Position numbers and translations under genes: made by a program
Notes under the pieces: generated by a model
The model's database searches: none
What the model was told of the DNA's origin: nothing
Seen by the model: the letters and a program-made list of their open reading frames with translations, nothing else
In this document: one piece after another, positions 34,283-44,899 of the stretch
Position numbering within the stretch: the stretch's first letter is position 1
Layout: every line of letters starts with the position of its first letter
DNA from: Coffea arabica
Taxonomy: Eukaryota > Streptophyta > Magnoliopsida > Gentianales > Rubiaceae
Direction: 5' to 3'
Assembly: GCF_036785885.1 (NCBI RefSeq)
Contig: NC_092312.1
Coordinates: forward strand, 24,260,001-24,324,000
DNA: 64,000 bases

Positions 34283-35852
34283 AAATCTCAAACAACAAAA
34301 AATCTACAAAAGTAAAAAAACTAAAGCACAAATTCTCACAATGATACCCTCATATTTCTTTTTAAATAAATAACCTTGCATTTACATTTAGAGTTGCTAG
34401 GCTCCGTATTTAATTTCAATGCTCTACACTTATTATATAAATAAATTTCATCCATTTATTTATATGCACAAACCAATACACAAACCGGAAAAACAATAAA
34501 TTAGTGCTACGATTTGTCGGATTTACTGTTCTTTTTTCCTTCATAGCATTTGGTTAGGCTGTCTTTTCTGTCATCATACTTCATATCACATGATTATTCC
34601 ATGACCCAAAATTTACAACCCACTTGAATTCCTACAAAAAGAGAACAAAGATTAAGTAGCAAAAGAAATGCAAGCTTGAACTCCTAAAGCACCACGTGGC
34701 GGGAATTTGGGTAGCTACAGTAAGTTCTCATATTATTTTTAGATATATAGTCAAGGGAGGGGAAAAACAAAGAAGAAAAAGGAAAGTAAGGTTAAGCGAA
34801 GCAGACTTGTGAGGGGAAACAAAAATGCGTATGAAAGCAATCAGTTAACATGACCCCCGTCATCTACCTTGGGGTGCTGCCCATGGATGATATAGAAAAC
34901 CATTGAGACAAAAAGAAAACAAGCGAGAGAGAGAGAGAGTGAGAGGTGGTAAATATAGTAGTTTAGGTAAAAAGTATGTTTCCAAAAGCAAAGAAATAGT
35001 TCTTACCAATTGGTTCAAGACGAAAGTATAGGTTTGTGCAAAAGGTGACGCTGGCAGGTGGAGTTGGTGTGACCCGATCATCTAATTGAGAGTAATTATG
35101 CATATACAGTTTCTTGATTTTGATGAACAAGAAACTATTTTGGTTACAAAAAGTCAAAAACAAGTATTTAGCTCAATCGAATTGCACTGTGTATAAACTA
35201 GTCTACGGCCACCAATGAAAGTAGAAATTGGCTCGAAGAAATCCTGTTGTCAAGACTTGATCGATTTGTACCCCAGGTATCAAAGAACTACACCAGACAG
35301 CCAAGAAAGTTGATTGCAAAAGGAACTTAAAATTGTTTTTTTCAGTAGTAATCACCTAAACAAATCAAGTTTTGGGCCGAAACACTCCAGCAAATTATGC
35401 CCCACTCTTTGGAATTTGGATATTCATAACAATACTACTATTACTATAAGAGTTCGTCCTATTTTGGTTTTTGTATCAAGTAATCTTGTTCATGTTTGTC
35501 AGAGTCTCCTTTTCATAAGTGAACTTAGGTAAGAAATTAGACGATAATACACGCATTTTTTTTTGGCTAAAGTTTCTAAATGCAAGCGAACTAATTTCAT
35601 CAATTCCCACCAACCAGTTGCCTTGAAAGATACGTCAGCTAATGGATGCCTAGAATGGAACTACATTTCATTTCTACATTTCTCTAGTTTAACTGCCAAT
35701 TAGTACTTAGTGACGAATTGTTCTCCTCAAATGGCCATTTCTAATTATGTCTGACATGTAATTAGTCCTGTTCTCAAGTGGGATTGTCTTCAGTTAATTA
35801 CTTTCCAAAGTTCGTAGCAATTGTTGAAAATCTCTACATAGCTTTGGCAATC
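34283..35852. other. Intergenic upstream of the HIPP gene
   Basis: No credible gene. Contains a (GA)n tract at about 34924-34942. The last few hundred bases should include the promoter and 5' untranslated region of the HIPP gene. I could not fix a TATA box. Confidence 0.4.
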
Positions 35853-37772
35853 ATGTCGAAAGAAGAAAAGAAAGAGAAAGAGAAAGTGAAAGTGAAAGAG
35901 AAAGAGATTGAAGTGATTACTGCAGTTTACAAAATTAATCTGCATTGTCCCAAGTGTGCTCATGATATCCGGAGACCCCTCTTGAGGATCCCAGGTATGA
36001 ATAGCATATCCATTTGTAAATTCAGTATATAGGAAAACTGTAGATCTTGCTTATCCACACAAAAAAGGAAATGAAAATGTTGCTTTATTCTAAATAAGAG
36101 AAATCTAATCTGCAAGAAACTGATTGAAAAATGTAAAAACAAAATTTTATTGTTACTAATCCACAGGTGCATGCTATAATTTCATTAATTTTCAGATGGC
36201 ATGTGTATACATTTCTTTATTTGATGATCGCCCTGGCAACATTCTAAGGTGTTACTGGGATGGATTCAAATTTTGGTTGGGATGTCCAAAAGAATCTTCT
36301 GGCTAGAAAAGACGGAATTGGTTTTTCATAGGCAGTAAATCGAAGATGGTTTCAAGAACTGTGGCTTAATTTAAAAAAATTTTTTTTTTTTGTAATAATA
36401 TGTCATCCTAGATAGCCAAAACTTTTGATTTTGTTCTTTCTTTTTGGATTTTATCTTCTTTTATTTCTTTTCCATTTATCTTCAGCAACTATTGGAGGCA
36501 TCTGTGTAATATCATCACTTTATGCTGGTGCTCCCAGGTGTTCACAGCGCAGACATAAAACATGAGAAGAATGAGGTGACAATAAAAGGAGCCATCGTAG
36601 CAAAGAAGATGCATGAAAGGCTACAAAAATGGAGCAAGAAGAAAGTTGAGCTAATATCCGAAACCAAGGTCAAGGAAGCAGAAAAAGGAGCAAAAGAAAC
36701 CAAAAAGGTAATATCGATCGCTTATTCAAGTATTTATACATATCAAACGTCAAACCATTCCTTAAAATGACAAAGCATCCTACTTGAACAGACTGCTAAA
36801 TGAAGACAATATCAAACATCATAAATTGTTATAGCCTTTAATCGAAAATTTTGTTCTTGACCTGTTATTACAGGAGCACCCAAAGATCTATTTACTTAGA
36901 GAGGTGTAATAAAGTTATAAGAAATGACATCCACCATTTTCAGCACATTATTCAAATTCCACACCGTACTTTCTCCAATTTCACAGTCGTAAATTAGCGA
37001 GTAATTAGTCGTTGACAAGCATGAGATGCTCCCAAATTTAGAGATGATCTCAGACCAAAACTTCATAAAAGAAAAAATTAGTAGTCAAATTGCACATTCC
37101 TTTGTTATCCTGACAAATTTTCTCAAAGATCTCTCGTGGGTTATTGATTTTCATGTATTGAAAGGTAAGATAGAAACAGCAATGTTGCTGTTTTACCATC
37201 TAGTGTTTATATCACTGTGGATCATGTTTACTAATTTTGCTTTCATTTTTTTGTGAAGGAAACTATCAAGACAATATTAATAAAGTCTTACATGCATTGT
37301 GCCGAATGTGAGCGTGAAATAAGAAAGCGATTACTAAAGCACAAAGGTATTAACATATTTTTATGAAACTTTTTATGGGATTATTAATTACTTTATTTTT
37401 TCAATGTTTTCTGGTTCTGAAATATGAAGCTGACATACTGCTAATGCAGGCATTCATAATGTCAAAACAGACATTAAAGCTCAAACCATATCTATTGAAG
37501 GAGTCATTGAGTCAGAAAAACTCCTTACGTACATGCGGAAAAAAGTCCACAAATATGCAGAGATTATTCCTCCAAAAGCGAAAGAGAAAGAAAAAGAGAA
37601 AAAGGACGAAAAGAAAGAAAAAGAAAAAATTGAAGTAAAAATTGTTGAGTTTAAAGAAGTAGAGAAAGTAGCAGCAAAAACTAAGGAAGGCGACACTCCG
37701 TATTTTGTTCATTACGTATACGCCCCTCAATTGTTTAGTGATGAAAATCCTAACGCTTGCTCCATAATGTAG
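35853..37772 (+). CDS. Heavy-metal-associated isoprenylated protein (HIPP), two HMA domains
   Basis: Four exons, 35853-35994, 36538-36707, 37259-37346 and 37450-37772, join in frame to 240 residues. HIPPs bind metal ions or act as metallochaperones and are lipid-anchored through a C-terminal prenyl group; this family is specific to vascular plants. The first HMA domain has HCPKC (Cys32, Cys35), the second HCAEC (Cys118, Cys121). In each case an intron splits the domain just after the first helix, at a Gly codon (RIPG / VHSADIKHEK and KHKG / IHNVKTDIKA). Lys/Glu-rich linkers follow the start and both domains. The protein ends NACSIM, so Cys237 with SIM forms a CaaX box for farnesylation. The start is the ATG of MSKEEKKEKE; a GTG 75 nt upstream is in frame but not a plausible start. 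The exon 3 acceptor is GTGAAG, a less common AAG type. Confidence 0.93.
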
Positions 37773-39251
37773 CTTATTCTGTAATGTAGCTGAACTTAAA
37801 TTGGTTAGGGAGGATGGTCATCTTCACAACTTTATTGTGTGGAAATTAAGGCCATGCTACACCAAAGATAAGGGACGAAATTTGTTTTGGTGCCATTTTG
37901 ATAGTTTGTCCTGGTAGGTATGTAGTATATCCTTAGTCATAAATCACATAGATTTGGCCATCTTTTAATACAGAAGAAGCCAATCCAATGCTTTATATAG
38001 TAGGATTTCTCACCAAATCTTGATCATTAAAATGATCCAAAAAATATGTATATCATAGTATTTTGTTAAAAAATTACATTTGAACTTTGAAAAAATTGCT
38101 TTTCCAAGTCAGAATATCTGCCAACAAAATGAGGCCTTATTGAAAATGTACACACATAGGATGGTTATTGGTGATTATGTCAACAATTAACTAGTGAAAC
38201 AGATTCTAAGATCTCATCTGTGGAAGTTGTTCCTTTTCATTGTCTTTATTTTTTTGAGATAATTTAATATTGTCATGGATTCATCAGCCAAAAAATAGGT
38301 TTAAACAAATCAAGTATGTCAATTTACAGTACCACTTTTTGTGTCAAGTACATCACGATTTTGTGTTAATACTTGATGCTGAGGATTATCATGAAAAGAA
38401 AGAAACTGTAATTGATTATGGACCAAATCAAGAAATACATCTATGCAAGAAAGTGATTATGCATAGGCATTTATTTAAGGTCCCTTAATTTGTATCGTTA
38501 CATCGATTCAAGCTATGGTTTAATCAAAGGTGGGCATTTCTTTTTTGAGAGATTCAATTCTTGCAGAGATTTATTGTCTTTGCTGTTTGAGCACATTCAT
38601 CATTTCAGCGAATTCCGTTTGGCCAAAATCTATATTCAAGGCTTTGGCCTGCCAAAATATGATAAAGGATTGCTAATGGTTTATTCCATTAGCTTCTTGA
38701 GTTGTACTACCAAAGAACAATTTCAATGGCCCATGATTTTTTGTAATTTAATGAATCTCCATTTAGAGAAAAAAAATCAAATGTAATTCGGAGTAATTTT
38801 GGAGAGGTTCATTGGTATATATATTGACAACACAAATATCTTCTCACCGAGGAATCGAGTTGATGATTGAAAATTCTAATTTCATTTTTAACATTCTTTT
38901 TAAATGTTTATCAAAACACTTTCCTTGGGATGGGATGGACGTGATGGACTTGTGGTTGATAATTTATGTGTTGAAAAATATTTAATTTGCAGTAGTTTCA
39001 GTTACAATTAGATTTTCAGTCTAATTAACAAATACTTTTTTATATTTGACTGAAATACGTTTTTTGGTCACCTCTTTAATCTAGAGAAAATGACGGTGAA
39101 TTCGGTTGTGATTTTAATTGCATCTTTAGCTTTTGTTATCATTGGGTAGCATCAACTTCAGTAGACATATATTGGTATTCCTTTCCTTGTTTTGGAGGGG
39201 AGAAAAAAGAAATAGTTAGAGTTTCTTGGGCGATAAAAAGAATTCTAAAAG
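37773..39251. other. 3' flank of HIPP gene and intergenic
   Basis: The first part probably contains the HIPP 3' untranslated region. Two frames near 38270-38786 are open for 70-100 codons but show no recognisable family, and I do not call them genes. Confidence 0.4.
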
Positions 39252-39395
39252 TTGCAAGTGCTTAAAAATTCATATTTCTATGGGTTAAAAATAGTATACC
39301 TAATCCATAGAAAAGTCTCATATAATTTCAAAATATACAAAACGACACCTCATATTTTGAACTAAATTGTAAACTAACAGAATTCGTTAAACTTA

Positions 39396-40813
39396 TGACA
39401 GGTTGTCAGCCTGTGCAATGATAAAAACCCGTTCAACTAAAGTTAATTTCTGTAGATAGTGGTAAGCAGGGTCGAATCCACAGGGACTGGGAGTAATTGT
39501 TTCTTTTCAAATTCACAGTGACAAGGGGGTGTTTTTATATCAGGGGTGATAATCTAAGCAATTCAACTAAAAGTAAAATAATAAAAATAAAATAGCCAAC
39601 TAGAAATTAAATAACAATTTACTAAAATCAAACGAGTGATAATTAAGGATCTAGTCAAAGAATAACTTTAGCAATGGTTCACTTAATTGATCATCGATGC
39701 ACAAGCCATTCCAATTATTTATTGATAAATAGGTTATAACTGCTAAACAAGCGATGACAGTCAACCCCTTCTTACTGTGTCGGTGATTAAGGTACACCCG
39801 TTAATCATTGCTCTAATTGAGAAACAATTCTAGGTACGTCCATAGAATTTAATTCCCCAATTGCCTTACGTATTAGAGGAGCCCTATTCTAACCAAATAA
39901 TACACTACCAGGGTTATTTCAGATTAGCCCGCGTATCTCCCTGACACGAGTCTAATCGTGCCAATTGTCACTATTTCAAGGCAATTAAACAATTACGGAT
40001 TTAACGCCCCAATTAACAATAGATTACCAAATTAACTAATTATTCGGATCCAAGACAATCAATTAATTAAATAACCATAAGCATAGCAATCAAGGAATAT
40101 GCGAATACCAATAATTAAAAGAAAAAGATTAAAATTAAATCGATCTCACAATTTTAGGCTAGCCAAAGCATCCGTTGTTCCTTGACTAGAAAAAGGGGTT
40201 TAACTCATTATTGATAAGGAAAACCCATGCAAAATCGGAGCATTAGTCGCGGCCATAGTCTAGAAATTAGGAAACTCAATTCGTTCGAAGTAGTGATGCA
40301 AAGAAAGAAAAGAAATTACTAAGAAACAAAGAAAAGTCAAAGAGCAAAAAGCAAAGAAAAAGAAATCGTCCAATGCATTCACCAAGGAGACTACCACTAC
40401 TAAGAGTCTCCACTAAAGACGAAAAAGAAAAGTTCAAAGCTAAAAACTAAAGATAGTCATTGTTCTCTGCACAATTTTCCATCTAATTGCCTACTGCTGC
40501 TGTGCGGCGTCCGCCGCACGAGAGGAAAAAAACTGCCGAGGTTTGCTTTCTTTTCCCTTTTTCTAGTTGCTGTTTTCGGTCAAAATTATCAAAAAGGTCT
40601 TGCATCTCCTTGTTCCAAGAATGCCCTTGATTGTCTGCTATTTGAACTCTTTCCCGATGACTGTTAAATTGGCCTTGATTGTGATATTTTTGTTCTACTC
40701 CCTGAAATAAATGCAAATTACGAAAAGTGAGTAGAATTTAATAATTAATTCACATCGGGTTAGGTAATAGAGGAAATTAATAATAAAATAAATGATAAAA
40801 TTGCAACATATCA
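39396..40813 (-). repeat. 3' LTR of the retrotransposon
   Basis: 1,418 bp, TG...CA ends. It differs from the other LTR at roughly 4% of positions by eye, mostly C/T and G/A transitions, so the insertion is not recent. A 78-codon minus-strand frame occurs in both LTRs (40483-40716 and 45985-46218), but it is simply shared LTR sequence. Confidence 0.93.
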
Positions 40814-40851
40814 ATTTTTCCCACACCTAAACCATGCTTGTCCTCAAGCAT
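40814..40851 (-). promoter_or_regulatory. Polypurine tract next to the 3' LTR
   Basis: On the minus strand it reads GAGGACAAGCATGGTTTAGG, then TGTGGGAAAAAT, directly before the LTR start. A purine-rich run at this spot is the plus-strand primer site expected in LTR retrotransposons. A second copy of the same phrase lies at 41849-41887. Confidence 0.65.
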
Positions 40852-41238
40852 AAGAATAACAAACAAACAAACACCAATATTTGACAAAGACTATTGCCCT
40901 ATCCACCATATTCCCAAAATATCAAGGAAAAAATATATGTCAAGCATCAGTGATCGAGATCCAAGAAACATCACTCCGATTAGCTTCTAAACCACAAATT
41001 CCTCCAATTTCAGGTTAACTAATTTAAGAAAAAGGAATGATGCGCAACATTTATCAGCAAATGGTCCAACTATTAACCCAAAATCTCAACATTAAATCTA
41101 TAAATCGGCAAGCTGACTTTTATTATACACTAACACAACTTTCACTTTTCAATTACATATTTCTACTTTTCTCCTTTTTTTTTTCTTTTTTCTGTTTTTT
41201 TTTCAATAATAACAAAAGACTTAGTCGCTGGCCATGTG

Positions 41239-41383
41239 AGTCTTTTGACGCGAACTCTGACATTTGTTAGATGAAAGGGCCCAGTTACTCGGTTTCTATC
41301 GTCACGTGACCACGTACTCATAGCAATTACTATTTTTTGACGCGAGAATCGATACTTTTGATGAAAATCCCCGGTTACTCGGT
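41239..41383. repeat. Two ~50-bp direct repeats in the retrotransposon interior
   Basis: TTTTGACGCGA...GATGAAAG(A)..CC(C/A)GTTACTCGGT appears at about 41237-41291 and again at about 41334-41383, in the same orientation. The function is unknown; it lies in the non-coding part between gag and the 3' LTR. Confidence 0.6.
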
Positions 41384-41848
41384 GGTAAAGACTAGCGGAG
41401 TACAGTCAACTCTTAATCACAACCAAATAACACAAAAACTCAAAATAACACAAAAAATCAAAAGGGAATTTATATCAGCTAGCCTCATTTTCAAACATGA
41501 AGAACTGAAATTAATAATCGGACCAATTCACATGAAAATGCCAACAATCATTCCCTATGCCCAGGAAAGTTAACCAGAAATTACAAAAGTCACACAGCCT
41601 TCAATATTCACTATAGAGATGTTTTTGGACTCAATCACATTAACTTGATACACTTTTATTATTAAAATTTGGCAATAGCAGAAATAGAGTTAACAAATCA
41701 ACATCAAGTCTTGGCATGCACTTACGAGCCAATCACTAAAAAGAAAGAAAGAAAATGAATGAAAGGTAGACAAATGACAAACTAAGAATAAAGAAGAAAA
41801 AAAATCTAAAAACTCAAAACTAAAGGCACTAGCACCATAACTGCTCGC

Positions 41849-41887
41849 ATTCCCCCCCGCACCTAAATCCTACATTGTCCTCAATGG
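41849..41887 (-). promoter_or_regulatory. Second polypurine-tract-like sequence
   Basis: On the minus strand: TTGAGGACAATGTAGGATTT, then AGGTGCGGGGGGGAATG. It matches the tract beside the 3' LTR in order and spacing (GAGGACAA...TTTAGGTG(T/C)GGG...GAA) but lies about 1.0 kb away from the LTR. Confidence 0.55.
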
Positions 41888-43009
41888 AGGTCATAAAGCA
41901 GAGAAGCAAACAGGATAACGAAACTTCCCTGAATACGTGGTGAAAGGTCTCGAGCTGCTATGGAATAGATGGGAACGGTGGAGTGAAAATGGTGCTACGG
42001 TGGATTGCAAAGAGAAGGAGAGCTCCGGCGTACGTCTCAGTCCAAGCGACAGTGGTGGCAATGAGCGGGTCCTAGACCTAGAAGATGATCTGGGTTTCAC
42101 CATGGTCACCACTGAACAACCAACTCAATAAACAAAATAGAAATTCCAAAATCCAATAGAATGCAACAGAGAACTAGAATTTCACTGAATAAATGAGTCA
42201 ACAAAGCCAATAAAACCAGCAATCACTTGACAGTGATAATATCGCCCAAGTTAACAATGAAACATGCATTTTATCTAACCATCAAACCAGCAAATCCCCA
42301 GACAATGCAGCAGTTTCAATCAATGGCAAAGGACGTCAAACCATGTGCTTGAACGCAATCAATTCCAATGAATATGCCAATCAAACAAACAAGGAACGGT
42401 AATAGTGTCTAAACAAATCAACGAACCTCAACAAATGAACTCAATTCTACCCAAAATTACAACAAATGTCCCCAAGAATGCAGCAAGTCCGGTAATAGCG
42501 GGTCAGAATTTAGGCAATAACAACTCAGTCACAAGTTCTGAGCTTTCAATCAGGCAGCCAACCAAAGAAAATGAATAAATGTTAGGCAAACTATCACAAC
42601 CAGTACCACTGGTTGACGCACAGGTAAGAAACAATTCAAACATGCAATCCAAACGACTGAGACATCCCAACCAACACCACCAGAAATTAGAAGAAGCCAA
42701 ATTGGGAATCAATTTGCAAAGAACTCCCAAATCAACCCCAACTAACTCCCAAATAAATTAACTATCAGAGATGCTCCCAAATACCCGCCCCAAAGATGCA
42801 ATAGAAACCCCCAAACAATTCAATATGGGAAAGAGAAAATCAAGCAAGGCACCTCCTACTATTAACCATCAAGAAACCAAGGAAAAAGACACAAATTCCA
42901 GCAATTTAGGATCCAGAAAAGTACTAATCGAGGAAGAAAACTTCAATACCTCCACCTGTCCAAAATTGACAGGTGGTGACGGCGCAGCAACGGGAAAGCG
43001 GAGAGATGG

Positions 43010-43385
43010 AAGGTGAGGCGCGCGGAAGCTACGTCGGCTGGCCGCGGACGGTGGAAGGCGGCGGCGGCTGCTGGAGTTGCGGGCCTTTGTGAGGAAGAGG
43101 AAGATTGGGGGGAGCAGCTCGAGGTGGCGCGCGATTGGTCGGCGGTGTGCTGGCTGCGGTCAGTGAGATCGATAGAGGAGCGAGAGAGAGGAGCGATGGT
43201 GAAGGGTTGTGGGGTCGCGCGCGGCAGTAGGGACGTAGCGGCGTGCGAGGAGGAAAGAAAGAAAGGGCGAACAGGGGTAGCGGGAAGGAGGAGGGAAGAA
43301 AAGAGGAAGAAAGAAGAAAAAAAGAAAGAAAGAAAAAGAAAGAAAAGAAAGAAGAGGGAAGAAAGAAAAAGAAAAAGGAAATAGT
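43010..43385. repeat. GC-rich then GA-rich low-complexity tract
   Basis: Inside the retrotransposon. A GC-rich stretch (43010-43250, with GGCGGCGGCGG-like runs) grades into a long purine tract of GAAAGAAGAAAA type (43250-43385). Apparent Lys/Glu- or Phe/Ser-rich frames come from this composition and are not genes. Confidence 0.7.
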
Positions 43386-43629
43386 TTTTTTTTTCATTTT
43401 ATGTTTTTTTCTCTTTTTAGAAGAAATTTTTTTTTGGTTAATTACTAAAAAAAAAGGTTTTTTTTTTTGGAAATTTTTTTTTGTTTTTGAAGATTTTTTT
43501 TTGTTTTTTTTATATATAACTTTTTTTTTATGGACAAAATTTATTTTTGAAATTCAAAAGTAGAAATTAACAGGAAATCAATAATCATTCTTGAGTTTTT
43601 TTTTTTTGAATACTTACCTTTCCCGCTAA

Positions 43630-43732
43630 CGTGACGCGGGCACGTTATGAGGGCAAGAACCCCTTCTGACGATTCTGACCATGAGCTCTCCATACGTCAT
43701 GACGCGGGCGTGTCATGAGGGCAGGAACCCTA
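43630..43732. repeat. Two ~33-bp direct repeats
   Basis: GTGACGCGGGCACGTTATGA then GGGCAAGAACCCC (from about 43631) is repeated as ATGACGCGGGCGTGTCATGA then GGGCAGGAACCC (from about 43698). Each contains a CGCGGGC core. It lies in the retrotransposon interior just downstream of the gag-like frames; role unknown. Confidence 0.7.
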
Positions 43733-43893
43733 CAAATCATCAAAAATGAAAATTGAAGCCATAAATCAGTCAAATCCAAGGAAAAATATATTTAAACTAA
43801 TGAGCAAAAATGAACAAATAACTAAAAGAAATTGGGTTGCCTCCTAATGAGCGCCTTTTTTTAATGTCTTTGGCTAGACATTATCATGTTTGT

Positions 43894-44463
43894 TCAAGGA
43901 GGATAAAATCTTGTGACTCGTTTTAATGTTTCATCCTGTATATAGTCCTGATAGCTCTCGTAAATAGAATAATTCTTGACCACACGAGTTACGGACTTCC
44001 ATGGACTAGTTGATGGCGCCAAATAATCAAGCAGTGATCTCCATTCTTTATCCACTCCTCCATCAAGAGCATTCAACGGTTCAAGATATTTGACCATAGC
44101 TACTCTTAACTCATTTCTGCAATGAGACTCAAGCACTTCCGGTATAACAAAATCAATCTCATTAACAGAAGTTATAGAGTAAGAGTCAGGGGAATATAGA
44201 TTAAGGGATGGAGTGGGTAGCATCGCATTTAGTAATTGCTCACTGGATTCGTTCACTAGGGTAATTTGATGTTGGAGTCTCATGTCTTTCACTTCAGCTT
44301 CCTTTTCAACTGCATCTTTAGATTCTCCTTCTTGAGACTCTTGCAGTTCCATATCACTTGTCAGGATAATTGCACTCTCACCTTCCTTAGAGTCATTGAT
44401 GGTCTGTGAGGGCAATTCTGACATGAATGACGATTGTTGATACTCTTGCTGTTGAAAACTCAT
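43894..44463 (-). CDS. Retrotransposon frame downstream of gag-like, unknown
   Basis: 189 residues, overlapping the stop of the preceding frame by ATGA. It is rich in Gln, Glu and Ser (for example EYQQSSFMSELPSQT) and ends near VTRFYPP. I recognise no enzyme motif. It may be the tail of the gag polyprotein separated by a frameshift, since the two frames abut so tightly, or a non-conserved extra frame of this element. Confidence 0.5.
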   Translation of the reverse strand: MSFQQQEYQQSSFMSELPSQTINDSKEGESAIILTSDMELQESQEGESKDAVEKEAEVKDMRLQHQITLVNESSEQLLNAMLPTPSLNLYSPDSYSITSVNEIDFVIPEVLESHCRNELRVAMVKYLEPLNALDGGVDKEWRSLLDYLAPSTSPWKSVTRVVKNYSIYESYQDYIQDETLKRVTRFYPP

Positions 44464-44792
44464 TGGCCCCTTTTCATAATTAACGTTGGAATTATCCCAC
44501 CATCCTTGATCATACCGATTTGAATAAGGGTCATACCACGTTTGAGATCGAGGTGAGAAATCTCCAAATTTTTTTTTTTGAGATAGTTACTCAGATAGTC
44601 TTGATATTCGGGGCACATACCGGTTGAATGATCCCTGGAATAACAAATTTCACAGGTTGCAGCAGCCATTCTTTCTCTAAGAGAGTTTAGTGCCTCTGAA
44701 TATGCAAACTTAGAAAAAAAAATATAAGTCTCATTGCCTTCCCCGGAAACAAAATCCAGTATATCACCAAAATACGGAGTGTTAGAAGCCAT
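44460..44792 (-). CDS. Gag-like frame with CCHC zinc knuckle
   Basis: 110 residues starting about 80 bp inside the 5' end of the interior. It carries CEICYSRDHSTGMC (Cys47, Cys50, His55, Cys60), an exact C-x2-C-x4-H-x4-C knuckle as in retrotransposon nucleocapsid regions. The rest of a normal gag (several hundred residues of capsid) is missing, so this is a reduced or broken gag. It is the only recognised protein motif in the element. Confidence 0.65.
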   Translation of the reverse strand: MASNTPYFGDILDFVSGEGNETYIFFSKFAYSEALNSLRERMAAATCEICYSRDHSTGMCPEYQDYLSNYLKKKNLEISHLDLKRGMTLIQIGMIKDGGIIPTLIMKRGQ

Positions 44793-44876
44793 AAACTATA
44801 TAAAAAAAATAAGAGAAAAATAAATAAAAAAATGTAAACAAGATGAATTCAAAAAAAAACAAATAACTAGTGCCAG

Positions 44877-44894
44877 TCTCTGGCAACGGTGCCA
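44877..44894 (-). promoter_or_regulatory. Primer binding site (tRNA-Asp type)
   Basis: On the minus strand TGGCACCGTTGCCAGAGA starts five bases after the 5' LTR. It matches the 18-base complement of a plant tRNA-Asp 3' end (TGGCGCCGTTGCCGGGGA) at 15 of 18 positions. The same primer type is known from Athila/Calypso elements. Confidence 0.75.
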
Positions 44895-44899
44895 AAAAT

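Noticed and set aside
38270..38786. Two plus-strand frames of 72 and 98 codons
   Set aside because: No recognised domain, no splice-linked partner, AT-rich amino acid bias; consistent with chance.
40483..40716. 77-codon minus-strand frame repeated at 45985-46218
   Set aside because: Present twice only because it lies in both LTRs; no known domain and no role expected.
43013..43563. Arg/Glu/Lys-rich plus-strand frames and the Phe/Ser-rich minus-strand frame
   Set aside because: Pure composition effect of GC- and GA-rich low-complexity DNA inside the LTR retrotransposon.
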